The translations under genes were made by a program, and so were the position numbers. A stretch of DNA of 64,000 nucleotides from Azadirachta indica. Lineage: Eukaryota; Streptophyta; Magnoliopsida; Sapindales; Meliaceae. The stretch lies in assembly GCA_022749755.1 (NCBI GenBank), contig CM040440.1, positions 7,985,269 to 8,049,268 of the forward strand, given 5' to 3'. Shown piece by piece: positions 32,071 through 43,664 of this stretch (its first letter is position 1; each line of letters begins with the position of its first letter). The notes below the pieces were generated by a model. It saw only the letters and a list, made by a program, of their open reading frames with translations, ran no database searches and was not told where the DNA came from.

Positions 32071-35000
32071 ATGCTTTTAGCCTCTAGCCTAGCCTCCAGA
32101 TTCAGGTATGTGCTTCGCAGCTTTACTTTTAAATTAATTATTTTTCGGAGACCAAGCTACTTCGAAGCAAGTCTGCATTTTGGTTGTTTATATGTATTGT
32201 AGGTTGGCCAAAATTACTTTTAAATTTAACAGCATCTATCAGGTGAGATTTATCTTATTTATTATTCTTTTTATAATCTCAAGATTCGCTATTTTGTTAT
32301 TAAATTAATGGATGCTTTTGGAATTCTATATGTATCAAGGTTGCTCGTGGTTTCGGTGGGAGCGGAAACTCTGCCGCCCAAGAAGAAAGCCCTTTTAAAG
32401 TTAGTGACTCACCCATTATTATATTGGCAATTTGCTTATTATATTTCACTAATTAGTTTTGAATTTTGTTATTGGTTGCTGGTGCTGTAGGATTATGAAT
32501 ATGATATACCGCAGGACATTCTCCCTTGAAAGATAGAAAATCCTGCATGTGACGTGATTCAAGAGGATTGGATCCTTGTTAGAGGTAATAGCGGTAAGCA
32601 AGTATTTTGGTTGAATGGATGGATGGTTATTCAGTTTTATATACGCACATTTTGCAGGCTTCAAATATGCCCCTGTTGTATGCCGAGCTCTGTATCAGGA
32701 GGGGTACAAGGCCCTGTTCACAGGGGGGGTCTGCGGCAATGAGATGAGTGAGGGGGTTGAAATAGCAATGGCTGCAGTTGATAAATACTTAAAGCGGACA
32801 GCATTAAAGATCAGGCAAAAGAAAGAGATTGTCCAGGTTTACATTCTGAGTTTTGCTTAGTTTAGATTAGGAGTAGTTCGTTGGGAAGGATTATGCTGGA
32901 CAATGGGTTGTTGTGATGTGTGTATGGCTTCAATTATTTTTTTAATTTTTTATTTCTCTTTAAAGCTTGCAACAACAGTTAGTGATAGAAGGATTGCCGA
33001 GCTCATAGCCGAGGGTTTGGAGAAAGTTGGAGATGTTGGTTTACTTTATGTAATGGTAAGTTAGTTGCTTGTTGAATTTTTGCCATCCTTTCCTCTTTAT
33101 TTTTGTTATCAATTATTCACTATGTACATTGGATTCTTTCATTATGATTCCTCTTGGTTTTAGAATTTAGATCCATTTGGCATGGTGTAGATTGTATGTT
33201 GCCTTTCTTTGTTTATTACTTTCATAGAACTTATCATGCATATAACTAAGTGGTGGGCATGGTTCTACTTGGGTTAGGATGGGGCTCATGGAAACCAAAT
33301 GAAAAAAAAAGTATTGGGTTGGTTATATTTCAAGTTTCAACCCAATCTAATCCAAATTTTTGAAAAAAAAACACAAAGCAAACCAAATCAATAGTTTGTT
33401 TTGGGTTATACGATTTAGACGTAAGCCAATGTTTTTCTATTTTTATTTTTGGTGTAACTGTTTATTATTATTATTATTATTAGAGAGGTTGACAACAATT
33501 GATTCTTATTAGAGATACATATATACAAGACAGGTTATGTTTTAGTTTTTTTTTTTTGGGGAAGACAATGCGGTATTATTTGTTTATCATTATTTTTTAA
33601 TGGTTACTTGTTTATTTTTTAACGTTGGTTACTTGTTTATTTTGTCCACCCCTACACGTATAGCAATTTAAATTTTTTAAAAAGAGACAAACCAAAATAG
33701 GAACATCTTTTTTTGTTTTTGTTTTCTAATTTTTTATAAGATTATGCTCTTCACCTTACTTTCTTTTAGTTGTTATATATAACACTTTTCAACTATAGAT
33801 AGGAACATCATTTTTTAAGCTTTTGTTTTCTAATTTTTGTAAGATTATGCTTTTTACGTTACTGTTATTTAGTTGTTAAATTTAATAGCTTTCAATTATA
33901 ATGTGGCATGTTATAACATTAAGACATACTTTAGAGTGATGACAAATATATCCCCTGATTTTATTTTTGTTTTTCCATGATTGGATGAGTATGCAAAAAT
34001 GTATTATGCTTCTCTTTCTCTTCCCATTAATCATTTTCCTTCTTTATAAGGATATTAGGTCCTTTTCATTAAATGTTTGAGTCAGTCAAATATCTCGCAA
34101 TGATAGCCCTGATTTTTTTCTTCTTCAACTATTGCAGCCTGATGAAAAAGTGGGTAATGCATTAGAGTTTGACAATGGAATGGAACTTGCTTGGAGCTTT
34201 GCATGCCTTGACTTCTTCGATGATTTGGAAATATTAACAAGTGTAAGGATTTCATTGTATCCCTGAATCTCTATCCTCTTTTATATGTAACATAATATGT
34301 TATATAAACATTTCCTAATCCATAATTAGGATTTCATTGTTTATAGTTGAAAAGTACAATGTTTTATTGTTATTGGTATAACACAATTTTTTGTTGCTTG
34401 TTTGCCAGAGATTGGAGAATCCATTCATTTTAATCCTCGAGCATAAAATTCTTAATAAAAATGTCGTTGAGCAAGCAATTAAATCGACAAATTATGTAAG
34501 AGGATTTGTATACAAAAGTAAAAGTTGAATATTGTTTATTAATATGTTTAATTAATAATTTTTATTTTTGAATTTCAGAAACGGCCATTACTGATTGTTG
34601 CTGAGAAAGCTAATTGGGAGCTTGCAAAATCTATTGCGCGAGATCGAGAATCTCTAGGAATTCAGGTAATCGAAGTGTGTTTTGGAAAAATAGAAAAATA
34701 GTAATTACAAGAGGGGCATAATTCAGTTTGATATTTTAAATAGTTAACTTTTAAAATAGGAAAGCAAAATGAACTAGTAAAGGATATTTAACTGATTTGT
34801 TTCGGTGTGATTTTGGTTTTGTTTCAATTTAGTAGAAATTAAAAGTAAAACTTTTATGTTTATATTTTAAATAATTGTGAATAAGAATTTTTAGGTTGAT
34901 ATATTCACTAATAAGTAACTAGTATTTATGTATCACTCTTAAAGTTTGAAATTTTATTACTACCAACTTTCAGTTTCTTTTTTTTTTTAAAACTATCTAA

Positions 35001-36840
35001 AACTAAAAGAAAACTATTTAAAATCAAATCAAAGCTATTTAAAATTAAATAAAATTGATAATTGACATTGTTTGATTCTTTGGTCTTGTCCACCCTTAAT
35101 GTCAATGAGATTGAACATGGTAATTTACATTTTTCCAACTAGCCTCGAATGTCAAGTGTGAAGATGCCATGAAAATTTACTAATATCAAATGAGATTGCA
35201 TGATAGATTTTAAGCTAACTAAAAACAAAAGGGCATGTATGTTATGTCATTAATTATTAGTTTAATTTACAAATGTTGTCTTATATATCAATTAGTTATG
35301 TTCGATTCTTTATTTGGATCTAGGTTTATATCGTCAACCCTACGCTAAAAAGAGAAGACAATGACGCAATCTTGCATGACCTTGCCGCTTTCACAGGAGG
35401 CCAGGTTGGTTAATTTGGTAAATTCTCACCTTATTTAATGTAATATATACACTAACCATTTTAGTTAACTTTAGGTTGTAATACACTAACCATTTTAGTT
35501 AACTTTAGGTTGTAACTGAAGCGTCTGATATGAGCTCTATACCATCAATGCTTGGGTCTTGTTGGGAGGTGAGATATTTAATGATCCATGGTGCTATAAA
35601 TATGCAGTGATATCTTTGTTGAAATATAAGTTTTATTTTCCATTTTCATTCACCATTTACAGGCTAGAATAACAGGTTATAAGATGGCTGTCATTGGTGG
35701 CTCTGGTAGCCAGGAAGATATTGAAAAAAGACGTCAACAGGTAGGTTCGGTTGTTTAATTTTCAATGACTTTTCAAATTATTTGCTATTGTGTTATTAAT
35801 GAATTAATTATTTGACATGTGTCCTTTATTTGTTGTCACAGTTGCTAACCACAATCAAACGTAGCAAATCAATATTTCAAATGAAGTTATTACAGGCGAG
35901 GCTTAAAGAACTTTCCTGTGGTGCGGCTATTTACAAGGTATAGGTGCTTGGAATTGATTAATTGTTTATGGTCCTACAGCAGCTGTTATATTTGATGAGG
36001 TTGTTTGATGTAAGGTTGGGGTCGTACGAACTGTCGAAGAATCGCTCAAAAATTATTTAAGAGTGTGTAATTCTGCTTTTGCTGTCAGTGCTGCAACTAT
36101 AGAAGGAATTATACCCGGTGATTAATCAAGATAACCATTTTATTTTTAGGATTCTGTTTGGTTCATTTTTGTTGAATTGAGTTTCTGAACTATTGATTGA
36201 AGGTGGTGGGGTTGCACTTCTACATGCCTCCAAGGAATTGGACAAATTGCAAGTTGAAAACTCTGGTCAGAAGTATGGTGTTCAGCTTTTTCAGCATGTC
36301 CTCAAGGTGTGTGTAGATGCATTTTTTTAGTCTTTTAATTTTCCAATTTAGGAGACAGAGTTTACCAACAATTGGAGCTTGTATACTTGTAGATGCCTGT
36401 TTACTCAATTGCTTCCATGCCTGGATTTGATGGTTTAGCTGTTGTTGAAAAGATATTAGAACAAGAAGATATTGATTTTGGATATGATCCAGCTAAAGGT
36501 AGGCCTATTTTCTTAAATGAAGAAAAATAAGAAACAAAATTGGAGCGATATATTAACTTTTTATGTTTCGTCTAATAATTAAGAATTAATACTTGTATAA
36601 AGTGAATACGTGCACATGATAAAGTCTGGAAATATGGATCCTTATCCATTAGTGTCCAGGGAATTGTGCAATCTCGTAAGGTAACTTGTTTTAACCTCTT
36701 AATAAGGACTTATTACATGTTGTCAGTATTAAGTAGAATAATTTAAGTAGTATTGCTATATATTTGTGATTTGTGCAGGAGGTTTTCTGGTGAAATGTGG
36801 ACTTGGTCGCTGGGACTCCTGGAAAGCTCCAACAATTGAA
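32071..36840 (+). pseudogene. CPN60-like copy C2, full length but disabled
   Basis: All 18 exons of C1 can be matched in order. In exon 4 the TGT (Cys) codon of C1 and C3 is TGA (32527-32529), ending translation at about residue 57. The exon 17 acceptor AAGG has become AAAG (about 36600), which would shift the frame. A 37-base tandem duplication overlaps the exon 11 acceptor (35465-35515), and exon 3's last base changed while keeping the GT donor. Otherwise very similar to C1, so the duplication is recent compared with C1-C3 divergence. An internal start could still give a truncated product, but the acceptor defect makes function unlikely. Confidence 0.85.
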
Positions 36841-39811
36841 TTTGAAGGAGCACAGAAGCAAACGAGCTCATTATTGGTTTTACGAAGCAACGGCATATAT
36901 ATGTAGAGACTAATTTATGTCGTTGGCATATGGGAGTGTAACTTATTGTTTAAATTTTTTAATAATAATTATTTTTTATTACAATGATAAATTAAAAAAA
37001 TAATTTTTATTTAGTCCTTGGTATATTGTAAAAAAAATTGAAATATGAATTAAATTGTTATAATTAAAAAAATATATTATTTAAATAAGGATTAAAGCGT
37101 TATACTAAAAAAAAAAAAGTATTATCTTATTTTAATGATTTGTAAAAATTTAGTGTTACCTTAGTACTTTGTATTGCCTTTTTGGTTCAAATTAGAGGAA
37201 TATTTGGTTTTTCTTGACTCCCATATATTTGAGATAAATGTGTCTCTACATATGAAATATTTCATATTCTATGATGCTGGGATAAAGAATCTCAATATTA
37301 ATAACCCATTTATTTTAACCTTCAAATTTAAAAGAAAAATATGTACCATTAATTTATATTACAATAATTAAGCTACTAATTAGATAGCATGTAAAATTTA
37401 TCAATTATTCATATTAAAAGTTATTTTTCTTAATTTTTTTATTTTTTAATATATTAAAATTATTTTATTATAATTTATTTTTGAAAATACATTCGAAATA
37501 CAAATTCATATATTATAATTGAAATTTAATGTTAAACAATGTGTTGTGCATACTAAGAATAATTTATTTTATTTAAGCATTATCAAAATGCATATTTTTT
37601 CTTTATTTTTTAAAGAATTATTAAAGCTCAAACATCAATATTAAAAAGGAAGAAACATCTCATCTATTACTTATGATAATGGTATTTATATGAATTGACA
37701 AAAAACATATGTTAATTTGAAAGTATAAACGTTATTATAACAGTTAATAATAAATAGTATAATAAAATAATTCTATAACTAATAACACATTAATAGAAAA
37801 AGAAATGAAAATATCTGTAAACCGATAAATTGTGAGTGAAATATATACATGCGATTGTACAAAATTTAAGAAATCACATGCAATGCAAATTTAATTTCAT
37901 GTAATAAGGTGCTATTATTACTGATACTTTATTTAATGGCATGCAACCAAACAAAAAAGTAAAGAATGAGAAAAAAAAATTGATTAGTAGGGAAGTAAAA
38001 CAAAATTATTTAAACAATTGAAATAAATTAAAAACATCAACAATCATATTTTTTTCTTGTGATCATAAGCATATGTTTAGAAAAAACATATATTTATGTG
38101 TTACATATACTTTATTGATATAATAATAATAATAATAATAAGATTGGAGAATTCCATATTCTCCCCGGTTGTTTTTATAATACCCTGAAATCCCCTTCTA
38201 TTAATTGACAAAGTTAAGTATAACAATACGTAAATCCCTAAAATTTAGTCTATTAATTTAAATAGTCGTTATAGTTTTAAAAATACCAATAAAAATTTAA
38301 TTGATTAAAAAATAACAATTATTTCCTTATACAATAGTAATTAGCTAAAATGTTATTTTATTTTATAACACATTGTTAACTAATTTTATGAATTATCTTT
38401 TGAATATAAATTTATCTAAATTTTGAATTTTTTAACATAATATTCATAAATTGAAATATCAATTTTACAATTTTCTAAGTAAATAAAATAATAATATTTC
38501 ATTATTTAAAAATTATAAAATTGATCATTCAATTTTATTTAATATTTAGAAAATTTTATCATGTTTAAAAAAATTCAAAATTTGGATAAACTTTTATTCA
38601 AAGAATATTTATAATAAAAAAAATTATTTATATTGACTAATACAATGAAGAACAAAATATTTAAAAAGAATATCATATCATTACTACTACGTATAAAAAT
38701 CAATCAATATAAATTGAGATAATAATGTTATAGCATATTACTGTATATTTTATATTTTCATAAAAAATTTAGTTTGAAGTATTTTTTAGTTGTGAAATTC
38801 AATTAGGAGTTGGAAATATTTTTTTTAACTAATTACTATTATATAAAGGTGTAATTGTTATTGTTTAATAAATTAGAATTTTTGTGAGCATTTTTTAAAC
38901 TATTAGGAATATTTAAATTAGTAGGCTAAATTTTAGAGATTCATATGTTATTATATTTAATCTTATCAACTAATAGAGGAGGGATTTGGGGTATTATGGA
39001 AACAACAAGAGGGTGGGTGGGGGGGGTATTAGGTCAAACACTAGGAGAAAATAGGGAAGTCACCCCTAATTGTACCCTAACTTGTGTTTTTTTAATAATA
39101 AATTTCATATTTTTATTTTGTAATGGAATTTATGTGTAAGCAAGTAGAATTAGGAGGAGAAACATAAGAAAATGAATCGGAGAAGATGGGTAAACAAGTA
39201 GAATTAGGAGGAAAAATATAAGAAAATGAATAGGAGAAGATTCTATTTAATCCTTATTGTAAAATAGATGATATATAACATTTTTCTTTATCTTTTAAAT
39301 TGTTATAAAAATAAATTAAATGTACTAATCCATTACAGCCATAAATTAGACTAAATGTTACATTCTTTTCACATGCAACTCATAGTTAATATGCAAATGC
39401 GATAGTACAAGTAACTTAAATTTTTATACAAATTGATATAATTAAACTCATATTATTGTAACATATTTTATGTTATTTATTTATGTTTTTTAATGTGATA
39501 AGTGATCTTATATTAATATAATATGATCATATTTATAAAAATAAATCCTATATTAATTTGTAAGAATAATCAAAGAGGGATGACAATTACTTAAGAATTG
39601 CCGGTAGGAGTCATATGTGTATACTTTCTACTACTCAAGAATAAACAATGTAAAAATTTAGTAAGAAAAATCTAGATAAAAATAGGTAAAGTTTCAACTA
39701 CGTAAAAGAGAGAAAAGAACTTGTTTACTTTTAACGATGTCCTTATTTATTGTCTGAAGGAGGGAGAATGGACCTTAATTACTAAGTAATATGTAAACAT
39801 ATAATATTAAG
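36841..39811 (+). repeat. AT-rich segmental duplicate downstream of C2
   Basis: Matches 11410-14024 (first part) and 56640-59780 (whole length). A segment near 12422-12520 of the first copy is absent here (junction about 37860). No coding signal. Confidence 0.78.
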
Positions 39812-40450
39812 AGAAATAATCATATATACCCATGTTTCTTAAAAAAAATTCAAAAACACCCCCCTTCAATAATTTGAATCAAAATTGCCTAAATTTTGCA
39901 TTCTTTGACACATTTTCCCTTATACCCACACAAAACCAAAAACTTCATTTTCACACATATACATTCAAGTAAGGCGATTTCACCTTACTCAAAACTGAGT
40001 ATTGAGAAAGGTGAGATGTCACCTTATCAAAACTTACTTAAAAATTGATTTTCGGTAAGGTGTTTGAAACCAATTTTCGGGTAATACATTCAAGCACGAT
40101 AGTTAAATCATATTCAAACTCTGCACATCAAATTTTCTCCAAGAAACTCTACGAAATATATTTACCTTAAAATAGAACTCATAAATGGAATCAATAATGA
40201 TTTATTACAACGATTTATTCAAAATTAATACAAATGATGTAACATTATAAGTTTTGATCAGGGTGGTTGGTTGAAGATGATGATGAAGAAGAAGAAGAAG
40301 AAGAAGAAGAAGAAAACAATGTGTTTTAATATGGGAATAGGGGCATTTTTGTCCGAATTGTTTAAAAGTGGCATATTTGATTGAAGTTTATGTGAGTCGG
40401 CATTTTTGAATTCTTTTAAAGAAACTGGGGCATTTATGGTTATGTCTATA
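39812..40450. mobile_element. MULE-type inverted-repeat element (MITE), 639 bp
   Basis: The two ends are imperfect inverted repeats over roughly 100 bases: the left end includes CCATGTTTCTTAAAAAAAAT, and the right end, inverted, includes CCCAGTTTCTTTAAAAGAAT. Flanks AATATTAAG (39803-39811) and AATATTAAA (40451-40459) look like a 9-bp target duplication with one change. It has no transposase. An (AAG)n run lies inside at 40273-40315. Confidence 0.72.
40273..40315. repeat. (GAT/GAA)n microsatellite
   Basis: Read directly: GATGATGAT then GAA units. Confidence 0.95.
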
Positions 40451-40459
40451 AATATTAAA

Positions 40460-41204
40460 GTACTAACAAACCTTTGTCGACATATTTCTCTTCACATATT
40501 GACCTGTACTCTATCCTTCTTTTTATGAGATCGGAATATCATATTAACTAATTATAAACTCTTATAGAGAGATCCTACTACTAGTATCTAATATTAGGAA
40601 TTGCTTTATACTTACCATTTGTCACCTTTGCACATTTTAATTGGTAATCATAATTTGTTGAGTTGACATGAAAAGTCGCCAATAAGGCATGGGATTTATG
40701 CCTTATTGAAAATACTTGACACTCTCATCTTACCAAAAGTGCCTCGTTTATCATGGTGGCATAACTAAAAGAAACTCTACGCTCTTTAACTCAGTGTCTA
40801 TATATTATAGGTGAGATTCTGAGAACGCATCCTTAATAGATGAATTAACATAGGTAATTGATTGTATTAACTAGTTCGATTTGTTGAGTTTATCTAATTT
40901 TTAACATATGCATTAAGTCATATACTAGTAGTTGTGCTAAAGTGTTTATTTCTCTTTCCTTTTCAATGGGGGTTAAGTCCCTACTGTGATGTTGAAGTAG
41001 ATATCTATTTCAATTGTTAGAGACAGACTTGTAGTTATCTTGATTCTTAATTTCTAACAAAGAGAAGTGGTTCGAGTTTTCATAGTCGCGCATGAATATA
41101 TTTTCTTTGAACTTTAAAAATTTTACTGTGATTAAACACAAACTTTTGTGGATGATGCAAGATTACAACTCTATCATCTCTCAGTACCAAACTTGCAACT
41201 ATCT
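40460..41204. other. Intergenic, nothing recognised
   Basis: AT-rich, no ORF, not duplicated elsewhere in the window as far as I can see. Confidence 0.4.
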
Positions 41205-41213
41205 TAAATTTTA

Positions 41214-42484
41214 GAGAGAATGACAATTGAACCCCAATTTTAAAACCAAATATCAAGTAAACCCTCTCATCTAAAAATATTTATCAGTGACACTCATTTT
41301 ATTATATTTTTCGTCTTTGTTATACAGTAAAAGAGTATAATAGTCTTTACAAGCATATAATAATAGAAATAGAATTTTAATTAATAGAAAAAGAAAATTT
41401 TTTAATATATAAGAATATCATCAAAATAAATTAATTTAAAAGTATTATCTAAAAATTAATTTAAAATACATTGAAAAACCCTAAATCTAAAAACCAAAGC
41501 AATCTTCACAATTCATGCGACTCTGCCGTCTGCCGCTAGCCTGCCCGCTGTACAAAGTCTCTCACGCCACCGCCATCATGCACGCTTTACTTGCCAAAGT
41601 TGTTGCTGTCGCCACCAACCTGTCCGCATCATTCGCCAAAGCCGTTGTTGTCGCCCGCATCACTCGCCAAAATCGCTGCCACTGCCACTACCAGCTTGTC
41701 CGTGTCATACAGCAAAGCCGCTACAACTGCTGCTTGCAATCTGCCCGTGTCACGAGACAAAGACTGGCCAAAGCTGCTCTCACTGCCGCCAGCCTGCTCC
41801 CCAAAATATTTTCATTTGAAGATGGATGCTTTCTTGAATTTGATATAAACAAACCGCACTATTTTTCTTGTATTTCCATTTCAAGGTAACAAGCGTAAGT
41901 TTATTCTGTGTTCTCAAATCTTACAAATATTGTCTCTGATGGCTTATGTTTTTATAATTTACTGAAATCATTTGATGACGAACATGCATATTAGATGGTA
42001 ACGAGCACTATGTTGAGATGAGTGAAGCTAAAAATGGGTAAGGGAAAAGATCTGAGTCCTTTTCACCATGGAAATTAATGTTTTAAAATTTGTATTATGA
42101 TATCTTATATTTGATGATTACCATATTTGTTGTTAATTTTTTTGTTTTATTTTCATTTATTTTTTATTCTGTTGTGGTAATTGAATATATGATTTTATTA
42201 GAAGAATCTATTTTGTTAATTATTTTATTATTAATTAAAAAAACCATTTTATGTAAATTAATTTAAAATTATATATTTATCTTTGCAATATACAATGGTT
42301 GCATCATAATCAATAAAGAGTATATTAGTTATTCTATCTCCACTTAAAATTTTACAGTAATCAAAGGCATTTAAAATCTTATGAAGACCAAAACATACAA
42401 CAAAACGGATGTTATTGACAAATATTTTAAATTTGAAGTTTATTTGACATTAAAGTTTTAAAAATAAGGTTTAATTGTTATTTC
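41214..42484. mobile_element. Pack-MULE-like element with 9-bp target duplication, 1271 bp
   Basis: The perfect 9-bp direct repeat TAAATTTTA flanks it (41205-41213 and 42485-42493), the size typical of Mutator-like elements. The ends are inverted repeats: left GAATGACAATTGAACCCC, and right, inverted, AATAACAATTAAACCTTA; similarity continues for over 100 bases. The core at 41515-41890 is GC-rich, unlike everything around it, and carries an open 124-codon frame. No transposase is seen. Confidence 0.75.
41515..41889 (+). CDS. Open frame in the GC-rich core of the MULE-like element, unknown
   Basis: A 124-codon frame (MRLCRLPLACPLYKVSHATA) and an overlapping 85-codon frame both stay open. The DNA shows degenerate tandem units built on CGCCAAA, GCCGTTG and CGCC. 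The product has no known domain; repeated LxxSFAKAVVVAR-like and RQSRYNCC-like bits reflect the DNA repeats. It may be captured host sequence or just GC-rich repeat. I give it low weight as a gene. Confidence 0.25.
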   Translation: MRLCRLPLACPLYKVSHATAIMHALLAKVVAVATNLSASFAKAVVVARITRQNRCHCHYQLVRVIQQSRYNCCLQSARVTRQRLAKAALTAASLLPKIFSFEDGCFLEFDINKPHYFSCISISR

Positions 42485-42493
42485 TAAATTTTA

Positions 42494-43660
42494 ACTTTCC
42501 ACATATTATCGATCTAATATCAGTTGATTATATATTTATATAACATTCTTTGAAAAAAATCAACATTCTCATTATCGATTGCGAGGGCTGCATAATCATT
42601 AAGTACTATTATGAGGTACTTTATTATTATGCCAACATGTCATGATAAAATCTCAAATAAAAAACAATAACACTAATTTGATAATTTTACGAATAACAAT
42701 TGTCGTTATAATAAATTTATAAAATAAAATAATAATGATAGTTAAATCATAAATTAATTTTTAAATTTAAAATGATATTAGTGAATATTTTATATAGTTA
42801 AGTAACATAATATTAGTTGTACAAAATACAAAACGTCAAAAAATTTATAAGAAGAATAAATTTGAAAATTTAAAATATAAGGTGGTTTCATAATTCGTAA
42901 CCCTTCATAAATAATGATTCTCTTGTTTTTCTTGGTAATACGATTTGAATATTACGTAATTTAATTGGCATAACCATAATTTGTTCTCTTATGCTAATTA
43001 TATATGTATAAAATATTAGGTTAATAATGCTAATTATCAGCACCTTAATGCTATCTCTGCCAATTACTTACTGTAAATATTTCACTGATTCCAAACTCCA
43101 GCAAATTCTAAGAATATTCAGTGAAAATCAGGAATATCTGTCTCCATTCTCCATATACCTTTGGCTAAATGACCAAGTAAAAATGTTAAATAGTGTCCAA
43201 TTCTAAGACATTGTTCATCCTCTCCGTACATATACAATTGCATATAAAAGGAAAGTGGCTACGTTTAATTTCTTGCACGCCATCCACGTGTCCTTAATAG
43301 TGAGAAGCAATATGATGCGTTCTCAAACCGTTTGGCCTCATTTGCACGTGAATTTTGGAATTTTCCTTCAAATCACATATTAATTCATTACAACCATCCA
43401 TTGCAATGACAAAAATGATATACATAATCAATTAACCATATATGCTAAATCCTCTTTTTAAGTATTATTCCAATTCAAGTTTTCATCACATTTTTTAAAC
43501 TTTTTTAAGAAAAAAAAATCTCTAAAAAATATATTTAATCATTATAATTTGAAACAGTAAGTGTTTTAAATATGCCCAAAGAACATCCCTTAGTCTCCAT
43601 ATATATATGCCATTGATTAATAAAATAAAACCCATAGTAAACTTGCTTTGGTGTTCCTTC
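42494..43660. other. AT-rich spacer; duplicated part downstream of C3
   Basis: 43075-43640 matches 51185-51720 in the same orientation and contains the 3' flank of the CPN60-like C3. 42494-43070 shows nothing. Confidence 0.5.
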
Positions 43661-43664
43661 AAAT

